Shown here in pieces: positions 1 to 8,534 of a stretch of DNA of 64,000 nucleotides (position 1 is its first letter; every line of letters starts with the position of its first letter). Below the pieces are notes generated by a model that had not been told where the DNA came from, searched no databases, and saw only the letters and a program-made list of their open reading frames with translations. Source of the stretch: Paraburkholderia caffeinitolerans (GTDB lineage: Bacteria > Pseudomonadota > Gammaproteobacteria > Burkholderiales > Burkholderiaceae); NCBI RefSeq assembly GCF_902859945.1, contig NZ_CADIKL010000038.1, forward strand, positions 1 through 64,000, read 5' to 3'. The position numbers and the translations under genes are program-made.

Positions 1-71
1 ACAATCACGAGCGCCCCAACATGGGCCTTGGCGGGGTAACGCCGAAACAGCGGCTGATGGCCGCCGCATAG
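1..71 (+). CDS. IS3-family transposase, C-terminal end only (cut by window edge)
   Basis: The frame starting at base 3 encodes 22 residues and a TAG stop at 69-71. The peptide NHERPNMGLGGVTPKQRLM matches the conserved end of IS3-family OrfB integrases, where N-x-E-R-P-x-M-G-L-G-G-x-T-P closes the rve domain. The rest of the element lies to the left of the window. The purine-rich sequence at about 76-110, with a GGGGGGATTACC block, is like the untranslated tail that follows these transposases and probably leads to the right terminal repeat, which I could not delimit. Confidence 0.8.
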   Translation, partial: NHERPNMGLGGVTPKQRLMAAA

Positions 72-658
72 CCTCTACTTCTGAACCGCGTTAAAAGTGG
101 GGGGATTACCAGCGCGCTGAACGTTGGGACCACGTATTGCCGATGGCAACTGTCGACCAAATTCCGGTCATTCGGAACGGCATGCCGAAAGTCTTTTCAT
201 GGCCGGTGGACCGCTGAGCTATGACGCCACAAAGCTGCCGCTAACGAAGCGTGAATGTTTTCCAACGGCGGCTTCTGGTGGAGGGAGTTGAACGCGTACA
301 GTCGGCCAGCAAGCGACGTTCTACCTGTGGGTTTGAACGTCCGCAGCTTTGCCTCAAAGTGATATTCACGATCAGTCTTTCTCGGGTACGAGCGCCGCTA
401 CGCGACGAAACGAAGTGCAGCGTCTATTTCATAACCAGGCGTAGCGGATTCCTATATCGCCCCAGACTCACTTGCGGCTTCCACTCTCCGAATTATTGAT
501 GGAGAACTGGTAGCCGAATTGGCCATACAGGCTCATGCGGCGAACCAAGCGCATTTCCCAACACGGTCTATGCTGGATTTGCTTTCCTCCATGTCCGCCG
601 ACGATGGAGTGGGCCCGCCGCTGAGCTGGGTTTTCGTTTTTCAGGCCGCAATTCTTGT
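72..658. other. Gap: IS3 tail, then no recognisable gene
   Basis: The first 50 bases are probably the non-coding right end of the IS3 element. I see no gene with a ribosome site or family signature in the rest. On the minus strand at about 480-560 a short stretch reads RRMSLYGQFGYQFSINN, which resembles the last strands of a Burkholderia trimeric porin, but it is too short to call. The composition suggests decayed mobile DNA. Confidence 0.4.
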
Positions 659-1126
659 TCAATTCCCTTCAGGCATCTTCGACGAATGATGGCTGGTGAT
701 CAGCCAGTTATGTCCATTCCACCCGTAGGTAAACGTATAGCGCGCCTTGACCACTGTGCCGTCTGCGAACTTGAACGAGTACAGCCCCGCGTCTATCGCT
801 GTGTTGCATTCGATCAAGACAAAGCGGAAGTCGATCGAGCCGACGGGTTTTTGCTCCAGGAATTGTTTGAAATAGTCTTCCTTCTCCTCGACGGTCAAAC
901 GTGGCTTGTTCGATATGGTCGGCAGCAGGATTGAACGCGGCACATAGTTCTCCACGACCTTCGCCGGGTCGCCAGTCTTCAGCGAATCGTTCCAGCGATC
1001 GAATAGTGAAGCAATCTGCTTCTCCGATGCAGGATGGCACGCTTCGGTCTTCGCGTATGCGCCTCCATGGACTGCAATACCGAGCACGACAGCAACCCCG
1101 AACGACCTCGACAGGCAGATTTTCAT
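659..1126 (-). CDS. Secreted SgcJ/EcaC (SnoaL-like, CaMKII-association type) protein
   Basis: 155 residues. A signal peptide covers about residues 1-25 with an AYA-K cleavage site, so the protein should be periplasmic. The rest is a single cone-shaped SnoaL/NTF2-like fold. The segment RWNDSLKTGDPAKVV with YxxRSILLPT and the closing WLITSHHSSKMPE are the hallmark ends of the SgcJ/EcaC family (also annotated as calcium/calmodulin-dependent kinase II association domain). The family's function is not settled; members are described as oxidoreductase-like or ligand-binding. A GAGGTG ribosome site sits 5 bases before the ATG. It stands alone between mobile DNA and the caspase unit, with no clear operon partner. 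Confidence 0.8.
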   Translation of the reverse strand: MKICLSRSFGVAVVLGIAVHGGAYAKTEACHPASEKQIASLFDRWNDSLKTGDPAKVVENYVPRSILLPTISNKPRLTVEEKEDYFKQFLEQKPVGSIDFRFVLIECNTAIDAGLYSFKFADGTVVKARYTFTYGWNGHNWLITSHHSSKMPEGN

Positions 1127-1648
1127 GATTCACCTCATTTGGAAAATGAAGGCTTGGGCTTTCGCTGCACTATCTGGCCCGAGGCTATGTGCGTAGCTCG
1201 TCCGCCAGGGCTCCGCAACAGTGAGCGACTCTAGGAGAACTGATCAAAGTCTTGAAACTTTCACTTAATTCTGGGCGCGTGAGCCGTCCCGATGCAATAC
1301 GACACCTGAACTTCCGGCCAGTCAATTGGACTTTGGTCCAATACGTCAGGAGTCTCGAAGGCTGAGGGGCGTCCGGATGCGAGCAGGGAGACCACGCTGA
1401 TCGCAGTGCCGCGCCAAGGCCTCGGTCGTCAGCCGACTCGGATGTGTGGACGGTCGTTAAACATCTCAAAGCGGCCGTAGAGGTGAAGCCGGGCAAGGTC
1501 CGGTGAGGGTCGGCTACTGCCGACGGCGTGAGACCGGAGTCGGCCAGGAGCCGCCATTCGTGGCGCTGCTTGCTAGAACAGTCTAACGTCGGCTTTGAAC
1601 CGGCAGGCGGCCATTTCACTTGTGCGAGATAGTTTCGGTCGTCGCCTG
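1127..1648. other. Gap: degenerate GTCGGC-rich intergenic sequence
   Basis: No supportable gene. The segment at about 1495-1615 belongs to a degenerate sequence family also seen near 8270-8410, 60440-60700 and 62870-63090; the clearest block is cggccaggagccgccattcg (1541-1560), which matches 16 of 20 bases at 60650-60669. An ORF on the minus strand (1185-1619) has no ribosome site and no family resemblance. Confidence 0.5.
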
Positions 1649-1688
1649 ATCGGTTCCTTGTGGATCCCGAGAGTCACAAGGAACCGAT
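1649..1688 (-). terminator. 14-bp perfect inverted repeat after the caspase gene
   Basis: Bases 1649-1662 (ATCGGTTCCTTGTG) are the exact reverse complement of 1675-1688, with a 12-base loop. It lies 18 bases past the stop of the caspase-like gene. There is no strong U-run on either side, so it may be a terminator without a classical tail, an RNA-stabilising hairpin, or an end-marker of the two-gene cassette. Confidence 0.55.
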
Positions 1689-1706
1689 TTGGGGCTTCCG
1701 AGTGCG

Positions 1707-3518
1707 TCAAGTCCCGCTTGCCGTCTTATCGTATATATCTTCTGCTGTATGGGGCCTCGTTGGGACTCCGTTAGCATCTGTGGCCGGAGCGCGACTTTGG
1801 CTTGGGTTATCGTAGACGTCTTTCGCTGTATGGGGCCTCGTTGGGACTCCGTTAGCACCCGTGGCCGGAGCGCGACTTTGGCTTGGGCTATCGTAGACGT
1901 CTTCTGCTGTATGGGGCCTCGTTGGTACAACATTAGCATCTGTGGATGGTGTGCTATCTGTGGATGGTGTGCCATCTGTGGATGGTGTGCCATCTGTGGA
2001 TGGTGTGCCATCTGTGGATGGTGTGCCATCTGTGGATGGTGTGCCATCTGTGGATGGTGTGCTATCTGCAGTTGGGCTGACCTGTGAAGCGTTGTCCACT
2101 TGCCCAATCTGTGACGACAAAATACCGTCTTCGGAGTGCATTTCATATCCGGTGACGACGGCAACTACACAGGCGCCCACTGCGGCCAGTATGAGAACGA
2201 TTCGCCTCTTTCCGCCTTCTGCTGCGAGGCGCTTGTCGCCAAGTTGCGTTTCCGTCTCAACGCGGCGCGCTTGGCCTGGTCGCTTTTCCTCGAGTTCCTT
2301 CACTTCAGCAGCACCGCATGCGCCCCCCTCGAGTTGCTTGGCTTCGGCAACGCGGCGTGCGTCTTCCTCAAGTTGCTTGGCCTCGGCAACTCGGCGTGCG
2401 TCCTCCGCGAAGCGCTTGGCTTCGGCAACGCGGCGTGCGTCCTCCTCGAGTCGCTTGGTTTCGGCAATGCGGCGTGCGTCCTCCTCGAGTCGCTTGGCTT
2501 CGGCAGCACGGCGCGCGTCCTCCTCGAGTCGCTTGGCTTCGGCAGCACGGCGCGCGTCCTCCTCGAGTCGCTTGGCTTCGGCAGCATGCCGCGCGTTCTC
2601 CTCAATACGCTTTGCTTCCGCGACATGACTCTCCTCTTCAACGCGCTTGTCCTCAGCCTCGTGCCTCCTAATTTCTATAACATTCGGAAAAACAGGAAGT
2701 CTCGTAAGATCGCCATTTTGCTGATGCGGTTGGTGTAGGGCGGGGCGGGGAATCGCGGGACCGTCATGCTGGCGTAGCATTATTTCGAAAACATCTTCCT
2801 TGATATCCGCAAACGACAACATTAATTGACTGCGCGTCTCTGATCCGTGCAGAAGTAATTGTAATAACGCGCCGGTAAAAAGCGTCCTTTCGGCGTTTGG
2901 AGGCCCAATAGACGAAGAACCTCGTGGGCTCGAGCAAAGAAGTAACGTACCTCGTTCGGGATGGGGCGAGTCGGCGACCAAATTGCCCGCTCCAATTTTC
3001 GTCACCGCTTCATCCAAATCACCCATTGCAGCAAAAGCGTCAACTGCCGCTTCCGAAAAACAGCAGTCGAAAATACCAATTCTTCGCTGCTGTGGAGCGG
3101 CGACTTTAAGAATTTTTGCTAGATCTCGAGTGGATATACTGGATTCCGCCTCGATGCCAAGCTCACTGGCACGCACCAGTAAATGCAACGTATTTCCATC
3201 ATCGCAAGTACCATGACCGACGTAGTAGATGAGTAGGTCTGTTACAGGGCATTCTGTATCCCGTCGATCTTGCACGATCTCTTTTACGAAGTCTCGTACG
3301 CGAGCAAGTTGTGCGCTTGGCGGCGCAATATCATCGAATAGGCTCAGTACAAGCTCAGGGCGAAGACCAAACCCATCCGGACGACTACGGAGTAAATACT
3401 GATTAAAATATGCGGCAGATCTATGAAATGACTTTGCCCTGCCAAGGCCTGCCTTTGTCCAGTCGCTAGCACCGATAATAACCGCTATGGTTGACTCGGG
3501 ATCAAGAAGACTAGACAT
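1707..3518 (-). CDS. Caspase-like (C14) protease with coiled coil, one TM helix and repeat tail
   Basis: 603 residues. The N-terminal ~270 residues form a caspase/metacaspase-like domain: the catalytic His lies in YYVGHG (about H102) and the catalytic Cys in FDCCFS (second Cys, about 153). About residues 285-415 are a highly charged coiled coil built from a 13-residue unit (EAKRLEEDARRAA, eight or so copies). A basic stretch precedes one transmembrane helix (about 435-458, VLILAAVGACVVAVV). The tail is low-complexity: a TPSTDG hexapeptide repeated about seven times, then a 27-residue unit repeated nearly three times. Predicted layout: protease and coiled coil in the cytoplasm, repeats in the periplasm. 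The gene begins 4 bases after the EACC1-like gene and is almost certainly co-translated. Caspase plus EACC1 pairing is known from predicted NTP-dependent conflict systems; a death-effector role is inferred. Confidence 0.8.
   Translation of the reverse strand: MSSLLDPESTIAVIIGASDWTKAGLGRAKSFHRSAAYFNQYLLRSRPDGFGLRPELVLSLFDDIAPPSAQLARVRDFVKEIVQDRRDTECPVTDLLIYYVGHGTCDDGNTLHLLVRASELGIEAESSISTRDLAKILKVAAPQQRRIGIFDCCFSEAAVDAFAAMGDLDEAVTKIGAGNLVADSPHPERGTLLLCSSPRGSSSIGPPNAERTLFTGALLQLLLHGSETRSQLMLSFADIKEDVFEIMLRQHDGPAIPRPALHQPHQQNGDLTRLPVFPNVIEIRRHEAEDKRVEEESHVAEAKRIEENARHAAEAKRLEEDARRAAEAKRLEEDARRAAEAKRLEEDARRIAETKRLEEDARRVAEAKRFAEDARRVAEAKQLEEDARRVAEAKQLEGGACGAAEVKELEEKRPGQARRVETETQLGDKRLAAEGGKRRIVLILAAVGACVVAVVTGYEMHSEDGILSSQIGQVDNASQVSPTADSTPSTDGTPSTDGTPSTDGTPSTDGTPSTDGTPSTDSTPSTDANVVPTRPHTAEDVYDSPSQSRAPATGANGVPTRPHTAKDVYDNPSQSRAPATDANGVPTRPHTAEDIYDKTASGT
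1722..1935 (-). repeat. 81-bp tandem repeat, about 2.7 copies, inside the caspase gene
   Basis: The block starting ctgtatggggcctcgttgg recurs at 1745, 1826 and 1907, an exact 81-base spacing. It encodes a 27-residue unit containing VPTRPHTAEDVYD and PSQSRAPAT at the C-terminus. The near identity of the copies points to recent duplication. Confidence 0.9.
1939..2064 (-). repeat. 18-bp tandem repeat, 7 copies (TPSTDG units)
   Basis: Seven consecutive, almost identical 18-base units (tctgtggatggtgtgcca on the + strand) encode TPSTDG hexapeptides just beyond the membrane helix. The first and last copies differ by single bases. Copy number is likely to vary between strains. Confidence 0.95.
2331..2642 (-). 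repeat. 39-bp tandem repeat, 8 copies (coiled-coil heptad-like units)
   Basis: Units begin at 2331, 2370, 2409, 2448, 2487, 2526, 2565 and 2604, each 39 bases, encoding 13-residue EAKRLEEDARRAA-type repeats. The outer copies are more diverged than the central ones, as expected for a repeat array growing from the middle. Confidence 0.9.
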
Positions 3519-3522
3519 GAAA

Positions 3523-3867
3523 TCAACTCTTAATCATTTCAATGATTCGTTTAGCCGAATCTGGATCGATGTTTTCTACGGTAGCCTTTATACTGTTTGC
3601 CGTTACATCACGCTCAATCGTCAACTTACATGCACGATGAGATCGTAGCCAATCTGCAACGCCTTTCGCGAGAGCGACAGTTGCCCCGGATGTCGCAAGT
3701 ATATTGATGATAACGCCTAAATCCATTGTGTTTTTATTCTGCTTCTCACGCTCCGCCTGCATTACGCCAGTTATTTCACGAAGGCTATCTGCCAGCGCGC
3801 GTGCGTGGACGTCGGCGTCCCTTTCGCTTTCGGCTGCAACGCTGAAACAATACTCATTCGCTGACAT
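3523..3867 (-). CDS. EACC1-like small membrane protein, partner of the caspase
   Basis: 114 residues. The N-terminal ~45 residues are charged and helical. A hydrophobic segment at about 50-73 (LGVIINILATSGATVALAKG) is followed by VADWLRSHRACKLTIERD and a short conserved end with an IKATVENIDPDSAKRIIE pattern. This order (helix, membrane segment, W-hR-x-R, beta strand with ERDG-like turn, closing helix) is that of the 'effector-associated constant component 1' (EACC1) family, described beside caspase-like and other effectors in predicted conflict systems. The caspase gene follows after 4 bases. A strong GGAGG ribosome site precedes the ATG. The family call is by pattern, not alignment. Confidence 0.65.
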   Translation of the reverse strand: MSANEYCFSVAAESERDADVHARALADSLREITGVMQAEREKQNKNTMDLGVIINILATSGATVALAKGVADWLRSHRACKLTIERDVTANSIKATVENIDPDSAKRIIEMIKS

Positions 3868-4459
3868 GTAATACCTCCACTAAGACATTCAGACTATCTG
3901 ACCTGGAGCCATCAGAGCGGACAGGATTAACTAAACGATTCTTGAATTGAGAGAATAGCTCATAGGAAACACAATACGAGAATACGCTCGCGGTCAAGAT
4001 TCAAGAGTAGATTAGTCAAGATTAAATGTACGCCACCGAACAGTATGGGCTCGATTGCCCTCAGGTTCGGCTTCTGTATCTTCTCGCTGCCCGATCTTAT
4101 CGACATAAGTGACATGTCGATCATGCGGACGGGTACATTGAACGGCGGGCGCTGATCTTTGCCTGGATACGGCCAATGGTGCCTTAGCGATCATGCCACG
4201 CTGACACTGGACGACGAGGGCGACCGGCTTCACCTTGGCAAGCTGTGGTGCAACGGGCGCCCTTGAGCGGTCGCCCCCCTCACAAAGCGGTGGTTGACAC
4301 GTAGGGCAGCCAAAGGAGTTGAAACGTGCGAGATTGCGCACGATTGGCTATGCGCTCGCCTCCTCTACATCTGCAGTCGGCTTTTCGTGAGTTCTGTCTG
4401 AACGGCCGCTGCGCGCCGAGAAGCTGCCAAGCGATGTCACTCTGTCGATTGACCGCATT
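3868..4459. other. Gap between EACC1 gene and IS1182 left end
   Basis: The first ~140 bases are AT-richer and should hold the promoter of the EACC1-caspase unit; I could not fix a convincing -35/-10 pair. The rest has no supported gene. A 109-residue minus-strand ORF (4012-4341) has no ribosome site and no family resemblance, and may be a shadow of a decayed gene. Confidence 0.35.
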
Positions 4460-6143
4460 GGGTCGAGCTTGTGTGAAAACACGCTGATCGCCTAGACTGG
4501 ATTAACTCATTCAGCATGGGTGACCGGATGAAGCGATTCATAGAAGGTGAAGATCGCAAGCAGGTGACGCTGCTTCCAGAGTGCCTGGATGACTTCGTTG
4601 CCGAGGACAATCCAGTCAGGATTATCGAGGCGTTCGTTGAAGAGCTTGACCTGGCATTCCTGGGCTTCGATGGCGCGCTGCCGTCGACTACAGGTCGCCC
4701 GTCCTATCATCCGGGCGTGCTGCTGAAGATCTATATCTACGGCTACCTGAACCGGGTCCAGTCGAGCCGGCGCCTGGAACGTGAATGCCAGCGCAACGTT
4801 GAATTGATGTGGCTCACGGGCCGTTTGGCGCCGGATTTCAAGACCATAGCTGACTTCCGTCGTGACAACGGTACCGGCATCCGCAACGTATGCCGGCGCT
4901 TCGTCGTCTTATGCCGTGAACTGAAGCTGTTCTCGCAGGCGCTTGTTGCCATCGACGGCAGCAAGTTCAAGGCCGTCAACACTCGCGATCGTAACTTCAC
5001 AGAAGGTAAGGTCGAAAAGCGCCAGAAGCAGATCGAGGAGAGCATCCAGCGGTATTTGAACGCGCTGGAGACTGCCGATCGTACGCAACCCGCTGAGCTG
5101 GAAGCGAAGACGACCCGATTGCAAGACAAGATTGCGCGTTTGCGCGAGCAGATGCGAAACCTCGATCGGATCAAGCAGCAACTCAAGACACAGCCTGATG
5201 GCCAACTCTCGATGACGGATCCCGACGCGCGCTCCATGGCGACGAGCGGCAAAGGCTCGGGCATGGTGGGCTACAACGTGCAGGTGGCCGTTGACGCCAA
5301 ACACCACCTCATCGTGGCTCACGAGGTCACAAACTCTGGCAGTGACCGGGCGCAGCTTAGCCCCATGGCAAAAGCTGCGCGCGACGCAATGGGAAAAAGC
5401 AGACTGCGGGCAGTCGCCGATCGTGGCTACTACAGTGGGCCTCAAATCAAGCAGTGCGCCGATGCGGGGATTGCAGTCATGCTGCCGAAGCCGACAACGT
5501 CGGGAGCGAAACACCACGGCCGATTCGACAAGGCAGACTTCATCTACATTGCGCGGGACGACGAATACCAATGTCCAGCTGGGGAGCGGGCAATTTACCG
5601 TTACACCAGCGAGGAACACGGGATGCAGCTGCACCGATACTGGAGCAGCGCCTGTCCGCAATGCAAAATAAAGTCACAGTGCACGCCCAGCGGCCAACGA
5701 CGGATAAGTCGCTGGGAGCATGAGTCGGTGCTGGACGCAGTTCAACGTCGACTGGACAAGACGCCTGATGCGATGACAGTGCGCAGGCGAACCGTCGAAC
5801 ATGTCTTCGGGACGTTCAAGCATTGGATGGGCTACACGCACTTCCTGATGCGCAGGTTGCCCAACGTAGGTACCGAAATGAGTTTGAACGTACTCGCCTA
5901 CAATCTCACTCGAGTGCTGAAAATCCTGGGCTTCAGCAAGACGATGAAGGCAATGCGGCTGGTGGGTGCATGAGCACCCCGTAGGTTCTGAAACAAAGCC
6001 CTTAAACTGGTCAGAACGCCTCGGAGAGGCTCTCCCTCTCGTGGTCGCCGTGATGGCCGAAAAGGCAGCCAAACGCGCCGCTGGCGTCAGCGGACATACG
6101 TCGCATTGCAGCTCCATCGGGTTTCCACACAGCCTGGGTCGGG
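4460..6143 (+). mobile_element. IS1182-family insertion sequence, apparently complete
   Basis: About 1.68 kb. The left end around 4460-4483 (GCTTGTGTGAAAACACG core) and the right end around 6118-6143 (core CGGGTTTCCACACAGCC) are imperfect inverted repeats, 13 of 17 bases matching after reverse complement. They enclose one intact transposase gene. The exact outer bases and the target duplication were not resolved. Confidence 0.75.
4528..5973 (+). CDS. IS1182-family transposase
   Basis: 481 residues from ATG 4528 (MKRFIEGEDR, the usual start of the family; an upstream in-frame ATG at 4516 is possible). The N-terminal DUF772 domain holds the DNA-binding region (GRPSYHPGVLLKIYIYGYL). The DDE catalytic core shows first Asp in AIDGSKFKAV, second Asp in VADRGYYSG and the Glu in TVEHVFGTFKHWMG. 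Between them are a coiled-coil insertion (about 155-225) and a Cys cluster (CPAG, ACPQC, SQC) typical of the zinc-ribbon in this family. Full length with no stop or frameshift, so it may be active. Confidence 0.95.
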   Translation: MKRFIEGEDRKQVTLLPECLDDFVAEDNPVRIIEAFVEELDLAFLGFDGALPSTTGRPSYHPGVLLKIYIYGYLNRVQSSRRLERECQRNVELMWLTGRLAPDFKTIADFRRDNGTGIRNVCRRFVVLCRELKLFSQALVAIDGSKFKAVNTRDRNFTEGKVEKRQKQIEESIQRYLNALETADRTQPAELEAKTTRLQDKIARLREQMRNLDRIKQQLKTQPDGQLSMTDPDARSMATSGKGSGMVGYNVQVAVDAKHHLIVAHEVTNSGSDRAQLSPMAKAARDAMGKSRLRAVADRGYYSGPQIKQCADAGIAVMLPKPTTSGAKHHGRFDKADFIYIARDDEYQCPAGERAIYRYTSEEHGMQLHRYWSSACPQCKIKSQCTPSGQRRISRWEHESVLDAVQRRLDKTPDAMTVRRRTVEHVFGTFKHWMGYTHFLMRRLPNVGTEMSLNVLAYNLTRVLKILGFSKTMKAMRLVGA

Positions 6144-6461
6144 TTCTGCCCTACGCATCCCGGCACGAATGGGACACAATGATCGAACCCACGGGTGCCT
6201 GCGTCGCAGGTGTGAAAGTGTTCATCACTCGCCAGCGTACGGTCGGAAGAATCGCCCGACACAGTGGTGCGGACATAGCAGCCGGAGCAACGTCCGATCG
6301 CCCGTGGCATTCGACTCCGCGACAAAGTGCCAGCTTTCCAAAAAAGTGAGTCGTACTTGATCCGCAACTGACTTTTGATGTTTCGGGTTGAGCGGCGGCT
6401 GAGCGGACGAACCCCTACCGATCGCGGAGCACAGTGCGTGGATTGATCTGACGAGAAGTCG
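6144..6461. other. Gap right of IS1182; nothing identified
   Basis: No ORF with a ribosome site, no repeats beyond a short GC-rich stretch at about 6380-6420. Probably remains of the sequence the IS entered. Confidence 0.3.
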
Positions 6462-6824
6462 CTATTGCGAAATTGGGGCGTTGGTTGCTCCGTCCGCCGG
6501 CATCTGCGGAAGCGGAACCGCCGTTGCTGTATCGTTTGCGCCGATGCCTGTTGTTCCCGTTTGTCCGCGACGCCCCCTGTGCGGACTGCGTGCCACAGTC
6601 GGCGCGCTCGCTGCCACCGGACGCATTGGTGGATGCGCGATGAACTGAAAGTTTTCGTTAATCGCGCTATTGCCCGTATCGAACGAATGGTTGACGAACA
6701 CGCTACTAGTAACGGGCGAACTCGCCTGCGCGAAAGCCGTCGTGCCGATCAACATAATGGCTGCACACAAGGCAATAGCGTGCATGAGCGGACGGGCACT
6801 TCGCTCTGTCGGACGTGCTTTCAT
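6462..6824 (-). CDS. Small secreted protein of unknown function
   Basis: 120 residues. Start chosen at 6824 because a GGGGGAG ribosome site lies 6 bases upstream and because the product then begins with a classical signal peptide (about 1-32: basic start, hydrophobic core, AFA-Q cleavage). The mature part is Ala/Pro/Ser/Thr-rich with no conserved motif I recognise and looks largely disordered. An upstream in-frame extension has no ribosome site. No operon partner. Confidence 0.55.
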   Translation of the reverse strand: MKARPTERSARPLMHAIALCAAIMLIGTTAFAQASSPVTSSVFVNHSFDTGNSAINENFQFIAHPPMRPVAASAPTVARSPHRGRRGQTGTTGIGANDTATAVPLPQMPADGATNAPISQ

Positions 6825-7151
6825 TTTTCGTCTCCCCCAACAGGTCCGTGCGGTTCGCATTCGTCTTGCAACGCGGGGCCGGCTTATCTCTGAGTACAAA
6901 GGCTGAAAAACTGAGCGCAATGTGATACGCGGATCAGATGGCAAAAACACCAGGCGCTCCAAGGAAAAAGGCCGGAACGGCTTGGGCAGTCTAGCGGGAG
7001 TCGTGAAGAAGAATGTTTCGGGTTCGATTACAGCTGTTACGCGGTATAACCGATCGATGAGTCGCGCGACGAAAGAAAAACGAAAGGGTGAGTCGTCGGT
7101 CGGGGCTACGCCAAACGACTACGAACTGACGCTACCGGCCAAGACCTGCCA
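6825..7151. other. Gap; possible 5' extension of the next gene in another frame
   Basis: A + frame (ORF 6922-7362) runs open through here and could join the following gene if a frameshift lies near 7150, but codon use is not convincing. Nothing else seen. Confidence 0.25.
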
Positions 7152-8111
7152 GTGGACATCGCGTCTACGGCCCAGTCTAGTCTCGATGCATGCGTACCGC
7201 TGGCTCTTACGGCAGACACAGGCTGTTTCCATAACGCACAAAATCTGCGAATGCCGATGGGCATCTACAACATCTCCATCACGCGAGTGTGTGAGAAGCT
7301 TATTCGGCTTTGCCAACGCCTCGAAACCTATTTCAAGGCATTCAAGACTCTTGACGGGATAGAGAAAAGCGATGAAGTGATGCAAGAGGTCATCGATTAC
7401 ATCGAGCTTGCTTTGTATGCAGCCGCCGAGCATGTTGATGATGTCGACTCGACAGCGAGTGGCTTCTTCAAAAATCGCGCGCTGAGGGATAAACACGTCG
7501 CCTACAGAAAGTTTCTGACTGAGATTAAGAGACACAAGCGCCTCGTCTCTGCGGCCGCGAACGCAATAAAACACCAGCAGGCTCGGATTAGATTATTCTC
7601 GATGGAGTTTGCTCATGGCGCGTCGCCTGGCTGTTTGCACGGGTATTTCATTGAGGGGGTGGAGGCGGGAGCAGTATGCCCGAGCAGCACTTTCCATAAA
7701 AAACAGGATGTTTTTTCCATTACTACGCTGGTTTGGGAGATTATCGTTTTTTTGCTGAGTTGCTCTCGCGATTTGGCGAGATTCTTGAATGACGTTGCAA
7801 CTCAAATCATGGGGCCGCCGGTAAGTACCCAATTCACAATGTTTTCCAAAGCGGTCGTTTCAGCGGCTCGGCTCCCTACCTACACCTTCGGCGAAGAGCA
7901 TCCGTTCTCCCGTGTAACACTTCACGTACACTCGGCGGATGGCAACGCCGATCCATTGGAGTCAGGCTTGTACGGTTCTATTCGGCATGGATGGTCCAAA
8001 ACCGCACCCGCATCCTTTGGTCGATATGTCTCGCGGTTTGCTGGGGATGGTAAGACTAAGAGCTTCCGGTTCGCCCAACCCAAGACTCTCGTGCTTCATC
8101 ACTGGGACTGA
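7152..8111 (+). CDS. Hypothetical protein, unrecognised
   Basis: 319 residues if the GTG at 7152 is used; ATGs at 7251 or 7257 are alternatives and none has a clear ribosome site. About residues 40-150 are helix-rich and look like an alpha-helical bundle (VCEKLIRLCQRLETYFKAF). A hydrophobic segment at about 190-207 (ITTLVWEIIVFLLSC) may be a membrane helix. The last ~100 residues are beta-rich. Lower GC and rarer codons than the core genes suggest transfer. No family recognised; location beside an IS and a conflict unit makes an accessory role likely. Confidence 0.5.
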   Translation: MDIASTAQSSLDACVPLALTADTGCFHNAQNLRMPMGIYNISITRVCEKLIRLCQRLETYFKAFKTLDGIEKSDEVMQEVIDYIELALYAAAEHVDDVDSTASGFFKNRALRDKHVAYRKFLTEIKRHKRLVSAAANAIKHQQARIRLFSMEFAHGASPGCLHGYFIEGVEAGAVCPSSTFHKKQDVFSITTLVWEIIVFLLSCSRDLARFLNDVATQIMGPPVSTQFTMFSKAVVSAARLPTYTFGEEHPFSRVTLHVHSADGNADPLESGLYGSIRHGWSKTAPASFGRYVSRFAGDGKTKSFRFAQPKTLVLHHWD

Positions 8112-8534
8112 CGGGGTCCGACTAGTTTGTTTCTGCTCATCCCAGAATCGCTCGAACGGCTGTTTTGATGAAGTCCATCTGGCTGCTTCGGGTCGTGAGT
8201 ACGCATCCGACGGCAGTGCAGCTGACATTCGCAGTCGCGGCGATGCGAACGGCAGAAGAGCAGCCTAAAGCCGACTTACCCAAGGCGAGACGTGAACGTC
8301 GGCAATGGCCGACTACCTGTCGGCGACGATATCCCAGCGAGTGGCCGCTGCACGTCGGAACTGGACGCCGGAGCTGCGATCACCTGATCGGCCGCAACGG
8401 GTTGGAATACGCCCACCGAACAACGCGCGCTCAACACCGCCCCCTCCCCGACGCAGCAAAATTTATCGGCATCACCCGCGAAGGACGCTCCGCCCACTCC
8501 CGAAGCGCCCCAATCAAAGCGGCAACGCCCCCGC
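8112..8534. other. Gap: GTCGGC-rich degenerate repeat family
   Basis: No gene. The segment 8270-8410 carries alternating GTCGG/CCGAC motifs (for example aatggccgactacctgtcgg near 8301-8320) like those at 1495-1615 and 60440-60700. It marks the right border of the left accessory region. Confidence 0.45.

Noticed and set aside
480..560. Porin-like peptide RRMSLYGQFGYQFSINN on the minus strand
   Set aside because: Too short to call a gene remnant with confidence; mentioned only in the gap entry.
1939..2064. Regular repeats that could be taken for a CRISPR array
   Set aside because: The units are head-to-tail without spacers and lie in frame inside the caspase-like gene.
4012..4341. 109-residue minus-strand ORF between the EACC1 gene and the IS
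   Set aside because: No ribosome site or family pattern; probably chance in high-GC DNA.
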